Virus record (IMG/VR): IMGVR_UViG_3300020465_000016
Span: 1 to 61,751 of that record
Source of the DNA: a virus
Direction: 5' to 3' (one strand)
DNA: 61,751 bases
The translations under genes were made by a program, and so were the position numbers. The notes beneath the pieces were generated by a model. The model saw only the letters and a list, made by a program, of their open reading frames with translations. It did no database searches and was not told the DNA's origin. Below are positions 59,225 to 61,751 of the stretch, piece after piece; position 1 is the first letter of the stretch, and each line of letters starts with the position of its first letter.

Positions 59225-59722
59225 ATGAACATTTTTGTAACTGATCCTGATCCTGTTGCTTCAGCACAGTGTTTGCCTGACAAGCACGTTGTCAAGATGC
59301 CATTAGAGACCTGTCAAATGCTCTCTATTGTTGCGTCTGCTCAGTGGGGTCACGGTTACGGTGATCTACCCAAAAAAGATACAGGTTTCTATGCCACTGC
59401 TAAGGGTGCCTTTCGTAATCATCCTTGTACTATCTGGGCACAGTGGAACTTTCGTTGGTTGATTGAGCACGGTCTAGCATTGTGTGCTGAGTATACACAT
59501 CGCTACAACAAGACTCATAGCTGTCAGTTTACTTTAGAATATGCTGACATTATATTTCCTTCCATCGAATGCCCAACTCCCTTTGTACGAGCGATGCCTG
59601 ACGAGTTTAAGAAGGATACTCGTATCGATACTATGACAGCATATAAACGTTATATTGCATCTAAACCTTGGGTTGTAGATAACTATCTTCGTGACCCATC
59701 ACGTAAACCTGCTTGGATCTAA
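59225..59722 (+). CDS. conserved phage protein (possible pyrimidine-dimer glycosylase relative)
   Basis: 165 residues beginning MNIFVTDPDPVASAQCLPDKHVVKMPLETCQMLS, a phage family pattern I recognise from many genomes, followed by HPCTIWAQWNFRWLIEHGLALCAEYTHRYNKTHSC. Some annotations relate it to pyrimidine-dimer DNA glycosylases, which I cannot confirm. UV repair would suit a surface-ocean phage. The start lies on the base after the terminator T-run. Confidence 0.7.
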   Translation: MNIFVTDPDPVASAQCLPDKHVVKMPLETCQMLSIVASAQWGHGYGDLPKKDTGFYATAKGAFRNHPCTIWAQWNFRWLIEHGLALCAEYTHRYNKTHSCQFTLEYADIIFPSIECPTPFVRAMPDEFKKDTRIDTMTAYKRYIASKPWVVDNYLRDPSRKPAWI

Positions 59723-59895
59723 TGCGTACACAGAATAAAGAAAACTGGTACTATGTTTTCTGGGTAATAGCAATGGTTGCTTTTATCATACCTCAAGTGT
59801 TTACTGCTATGGCATACCGTAGACTTGGTTCTATTCTTAACCAACCTATACAGGTTGAGATTGTAGACACATCTAGATTGAAAATAGGATTATGA
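59722..59895 (+). CDS. small membrane protein, 57 residues
   Basis: From ATG 59722 (a longer reading from 59713 overlaps upstream). NWYYVFWVIAMVAFIIPQVFTAMAY is one transmembrane helix, then a beta-like tail (QVEIVDTSRLKIGL). Unknown. Confidence 0.55.
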   Translation: MRTQNKENWYYVFWVIAMVAFIIPQVFTAMAYRRLGSILNQPIQVEIVDTSRLKIGL

Positions 59896-59984
59896 TAGAT
59901 ACTTCACCTAGTTCTATAAGAATCTTTTTTATAATAGTACTTGGCATTGTATGGTTATGGTTATTCAATACTCGTTCAGAATAA
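59892..59984 (+). CDS. 30-residue membrane peptide
   Basis: ATG 59892 overlaps the previous stop; TAA 59984 lies one base before the next start. IRIFFIIVLGIVWLWLF is one hydrophobic helix flanked by polar ends. Placement in a tight series of membrane genes supports it. Confidence 0.45.
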   Translation: MIDTSPSSIRIFFIIVLGIVWLWLFNTRSE

Positions 59985-59985
59985 A

Positions 59986-60249
59986 ATGCAAACACTAATC
60001 TTCATAATGTCATTCGCAAACTTTGTATTCTATCCTCTAGTGATAGCAACAATCATTGCATTTATCATTGAGCAAATCTTCAGAGCACAAGATAAAGCAC
60101 CTCAAATACTGAGGTCAATGGCAGTACGAAAGTACTTCTGGAGACAAGCGTGGTTATTTAATATAATATGGTTCGTATGTTATGCCATATTATTATTTGT
60201 AATGAGACCAGGCCAGTCAGCAATGCCTGATCTGATTTGGCAAGGTTGA
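59986..60249 (+). CDS. membrane protein with two helices
   Basis: 87 residues from ATG 59986. Helix 1 FANFVFYPLVIATIIAFIIEQIF, a basic loop (DKAPQILRSMAVRKYFWRQ), helix 2 WLFNIIWFVCYAILLFVM. A holin-like topology is possible but not proved. Confidence 0.6.
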   Translation: MQTLIFIMSFANFVFYPLVIATIIAFIIEQIFRAQDKAPQILRSMAVRKYFWRQAWLFNIIWFVCYAILLFVMRPGQSAMPDLIWQG

Positions 60250-60263
60250 TAAATTATGCTAAT

Positions 60264-60455
60264 ATGTTAGAAAGAGATCTACCTATGGAAGAGAACCCAT
60301 TCTGGGGCGAACCTACTCCCACTGATCTGTGGGATGATATGGACAAACTCAATGAATTATACGAAGAACTTGAGTGGGATCACACTGATTACCTAGAGTT
60401 TTCTATTGAAGGTAATCACATTACTATTAGAAATAGATCGAGGGAGGGAAGATGA
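60264..60455 (+). CDS. small acidic hypothetical protein
   Basis: 64 residues from ATG 60264. MLERDLPMEENPFWGEPTPTDLWDDMDKLNELYEELEW, strongly acidic with an SFSIEGNHITIRNRSREGR-type basic end. Shares a four-base overlap with the glutaredoxin gene. Confidence 0.55.
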   Translation: MLERDLPMEENPFWGEPTPTDLWDDMDKLNELYEELEWDHTDYLEFSIEGNHITIRNRSREGR

Positions 60456-60688
60456 ATATCATTTATACTATGACAGACTGTAAGTACTGCACCCTCGCAA
60501 AAGAATTATTTGTCAGAGCCAACGTACAATATAAGGAAGTACTGGTGGACAGAGACATTAGTAGGGAACAGATCAAACTTGATTTAAACAAGGAGGTTGT
60601 CACATTTCCACAAGTAGTGTATAATGGTGAGAACCTAGGAGGTCTAGTAGAAACAGCACGACACTTTAAATCTATTGGTCTAGTCTAA
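60452..60688 (+). CDS. glutaredoxin
   Basis: 78 residues. MNIIYTMTDCKYCTLAKELF has the CxxC active site, TFPQVVYNGENLGG the conserved TxPxV and GG motifs. It would reduce NrdA (C-terminal CxxC seen at 43.2 kb), like T4 NrdC. Confidence 0.93.
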   Translation: MNIIYTMTDCKYCTLAKELFVRANVQYKEVLVDRDISREQIKLDLNKEVVTFPQVVYNGENLGGLVETARHFKSIGLV

Positions 60689-60691
60689 ATA
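60684..60691 (+). promoter_or_regulatory. late promoter core overlapping a stop codon
   Basis: TCTAAATA includes the TAA (60686-60688) of the glutaredoxin gene and lies 23 bases before the next gene. Confidence 0.4.
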
Positions 60692-60714
60692 GAAAAGAAT
60701 TGAGGATTATAATT

Positions 60715-60936
60715 ATGCCTGAGATGCTTTATTTCAGTGCTGTTACCAGTCTAATTTTCTTTATTCTAGGAGGTATCATTGGATGGATAGGAAACGATGT
60801 TGTATACGCAACCACTACGCACGAAGAACCTGCTAGTTACGAACACCCAGAAATGTATGATGCTAATGGCACACCGTATTCTGGAGACCTTCTACACGTT
60901 CGATTCACTGAACAAGAGGTAGAAGATGAGGACTAA
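60715..60936 (+). CDS. membrane-anchored acidic protein
   Basis: 73 residues from ATG 60715. One hydrophobic helix (YFSAVTSLIFFILGGIIGWIG) followed by an acidic tail (EEPASYEHPEMYDAN). Unknown. Confidence 0.55.
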   Translation: MPEMLYFSAVTSLIFFILGGIIGWIGNDVVYATTTHEEPASYEHPEMYDANGTPYSGDLLHVRFTEQEVEDED

Positions 60937-60939
60937 ATA
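60932..60939 (+). promoter_or_regulatory. late promoter core overlapping a stop codon
   Basis: ACTAAATA includes TAA 60934-60936 and precedes the gene at 60957 by 17 bases. Confidence 0.4.
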
Positions 60940-60956
60940 CTAAAAACCTGATTATT

Positions 60957-61505
60957 ATGGCTGAACTATTAATTTCTGAAGTGCTACAAAAGGTTAGCAA
61001 TGCCAAGACTAAGGCAGCAAAGATTAATCTTTTGCGGGAGCATAATAGTAATGCTCTCAGGAAAGTTTTGATTATGAACTTCGATCCTAGTATCGAATCT
61101 GCTTTACCTGAAGGTGCGGTACCTTACAAACCAAACGAAGCACCTCCAGGAACAGAACATACTCAACTCAGTACAGAGCATAGAATTCTTCACTACTTTG
61201 TAAAGGGTGGTGCTGATTCTCTGTCTAGTTTAAAGAGAGAGACAATGTTTGTGGGTCTGTTGGAAGGGCTACAAGAATCTGAAGCAGAAGTAGTTTGTCT
61301 AGTTAAAGACAAGAATCTTAAAAAGAAGTTTAGGATTACGGAGAACGTAGTTAAAGAAGCATTCCCTCAGATTGAATGGGGTAATAGAACTTCACAACCT
61401 AGACCACAAGGTAAGCAGTGGTCAACACCAGGTCAAAGAATGACTCAAGGAGTACCACTTCCATCGATGGCAGTCAACCCTAATGACACATCTTTAGGTG
61501 GATAG
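60957..61505 (+). CDS. conserved-type cyanophage protein (DUF6433-like)
   Basis: 182 residues. N-terminal helix MAELLISEVLQKVSNAKTKAAKINLLREHNSNALRKVLIMNFDPSI, then GAVPYKPNEAPPGTEHTQL, and ESEAEVVCLVKDKNLKKKF. I recall the label DUF6433 for such proteins. Function unknown; possibly a virion or DNA-associated protein. Late promoter core upstream. Confidence 0.65.
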   Translation: MAELLISEVLQKVSNAKTKAAKINLLREHNSNALRKVLIMNFDPSIESALPEGAVPYKPNEAPPGTEHTQLSTEHRILHYFVKGGADSLSSLKRETMFVGLLEGLQESEAEVVCLVKDKNLKKKFRITENVVKEAFPQIEWGNRTSQPRPQGKQWSTPGQRMTQGVPLPSMAVNPNDTSLGG

Positions 61506-61545
61506 TTAAGATATCCTTGAATTGTATCAGACAATACAAAACTAC

Positions 61546-61574
61546 TTGACTATATATTATACCTGTGTTAGTAT
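61546..61574 (+). promoter_or_regulatory. sigma70-type promoter of the riboswitch transcript
   Basis: TTGACT (61546-61551), 17 bases, TAGTAT (61569-61574). Transcription would begin about 61581, the first base of the aptamer-like element. Confidence 0.55.
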
Positions 61575-61581
61575 TAACACA

Positions 61582-61639
61582 ATCGTTCAACCCAGAAGGG
61601 TCGCAAGTAAGCCGACACGGAACGGATCGTTCATCCCAG
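61582..61639 (+). promoter_or_regulatory. glutamine-riboswitch-like leader (glnA/DP motif) with alternative hairpin
   Basis: CGTTC (61584-61588) pairs with GAACG (61620-61624), ACCC/GGGT (61590-61593 with 61598-61601), then CGCAAGTAAG and a CCG/CGG stem (61612-61620): the layout of the glutamine aptamer as I know it. A second copy ATCGTTCATCCCAG (61626-61639) can pair with the same GAACG (CGTTC 61628-61632), so the two structures exclude each other. The start ATG is at 61641. Confidence 0.7.
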
Positions 61640-61640
61640 T

Positions 61641-61751
61641 ATGTTTCATCTAGCAGCTATTGCAGCAACTTTCTCTTGTGTTGATGCTCAACTTCTTATT
61701 GATAAGATGTATGAGTTCAATGTAGAGGAAGAGACACGAGCAGAAATGATT
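61641..61751 (+). CDS. start of a gene continuing past the window (signal-peptide-like N-terminus)
   Basis: Only 37 residues are in the window. MFHLAAIAATFSCVDAQLLIDKMYEFN starts with a hydrophobic stretch like a signal or anchor, then a helical part. It is the gene controlled by the glutamine-riboswitch-like leader. Function unknown. Confidence 0.6.
   Translation, partial: MFHLAAIAATFSCVDAQLLIDKMYEFNVEEETRAEMI

Noticed and set aside
1-61751. tRNA genes
   Set aside because: I saw no T-arm (GTTCGAAT-like) within a cloverleaf. A tRNAscan run would settle this.
1-61751. CRISPR arrays, insertion sequences or integrase-linked attachment sites
   Set aside because: No regularly spaced repeats, transposase or integrase were seen.

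Overview
The window is a contiguous piece of a T4-like cyanophage (cyanomyovirus) genome, low in GC, with every recognisable gene on the + strand and packed tightly, usually with ATGA or TAATG overlaps. Two gene sets together identify it. One is the T4 core: tail sheath, tube, portal, head protease, scaffold and capsid, UvsW/X/Y, gp41/43/44/45/46/47/55/61/62 and RegA. The other is the usual set of marine cyanophage host-like genes: psbA, several hli, pebS, cpeT, a NifU-like gene, talC, cobS, hsp20, mazG, nrdAB, pyrE and a carbamoyltransferase. The bilin genes pebS and cpeT point to a phycoerythrobilin-containing host, marine Synechococcus or Prochlorococcus.

Layout. Positions 1-9.3 kb hold virion morphogenesis (end of an upstream gene, gp18, gp19, gp20, gp67-like, gp21, gp22, gp23, a second tube-fold protein). 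Positions 9.3-15.5 kb hold recombination and late transcription (uvsY, uvsW, gp55, gp47, gp46). Positions 15.5-19.1 kb carry a metallopeptidase/VWA protein next to a CobS-like AAA+ ATPase. Positions 19.1-31.7 kb are the replication block: clamp, clamp loader, RegA, polymerase, UvsX, helicase and MazG, interspersed with a DNA adenine methylase, three 2-oxoglutarate-oxygenase-like genes, Hsp20 and Sm-like proteins. Positions 31.7-39.9 kb hold a little-known group: a possible nuclease, a KWDG nucleotidyltransferase-fold protein and an NMNAT-like enzyme, followed by many small proteins. Two of these carry what look like capsid-targeting N-termini; another is Ig-like. Positions 39.9-46.2 kb hold primase, ribonucleotide reductase and orotate phosphoribosyltransferase. 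Positions 46.2-53.1 kb are accessory: oxygenase-like proteins, a tandem paralogue pair, transaldolase, then pebS-nifU-cpeT. Positions 53.1-61.75 kb hold an outer-membrane-like protein, a structured RNA candidate, four tandem hli genes, small membrane peptides, the carbamoyltransferase, psbA, glutaredoxin and a glutamine-riboswitch-like leader at the right edge.

Regulation visible in sequence. Sigma70-type promoters (TTGACA-like, 16-18 bp, TATAAT-like) precede gp55, cobS, an Sm-like gene, talC, hli, psbA and others. T4-type late promoter cores (TATAAATA, or xxTAAATA variants) precede structural genes and often include the upstream gene's TAA stop codon. Intrinsic terminators are repeatedly fused to sigma70 promoters: in several cases the -35 box lies in the terminator loop or stem and the -10 just after the T-run.

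Logic. The phage would replicate and recombine its DNA with T4-type machines, supply nucleotides by NrdAB, PyrE, MazG and glutaredoxin, and keep host photosynthesis and carbon flow productive with D1, HLIPs, PebS/CpeT and TalC. Functions are assigned from recognisable motifs and gene order without any database search; hypothetical genes are marked as such.
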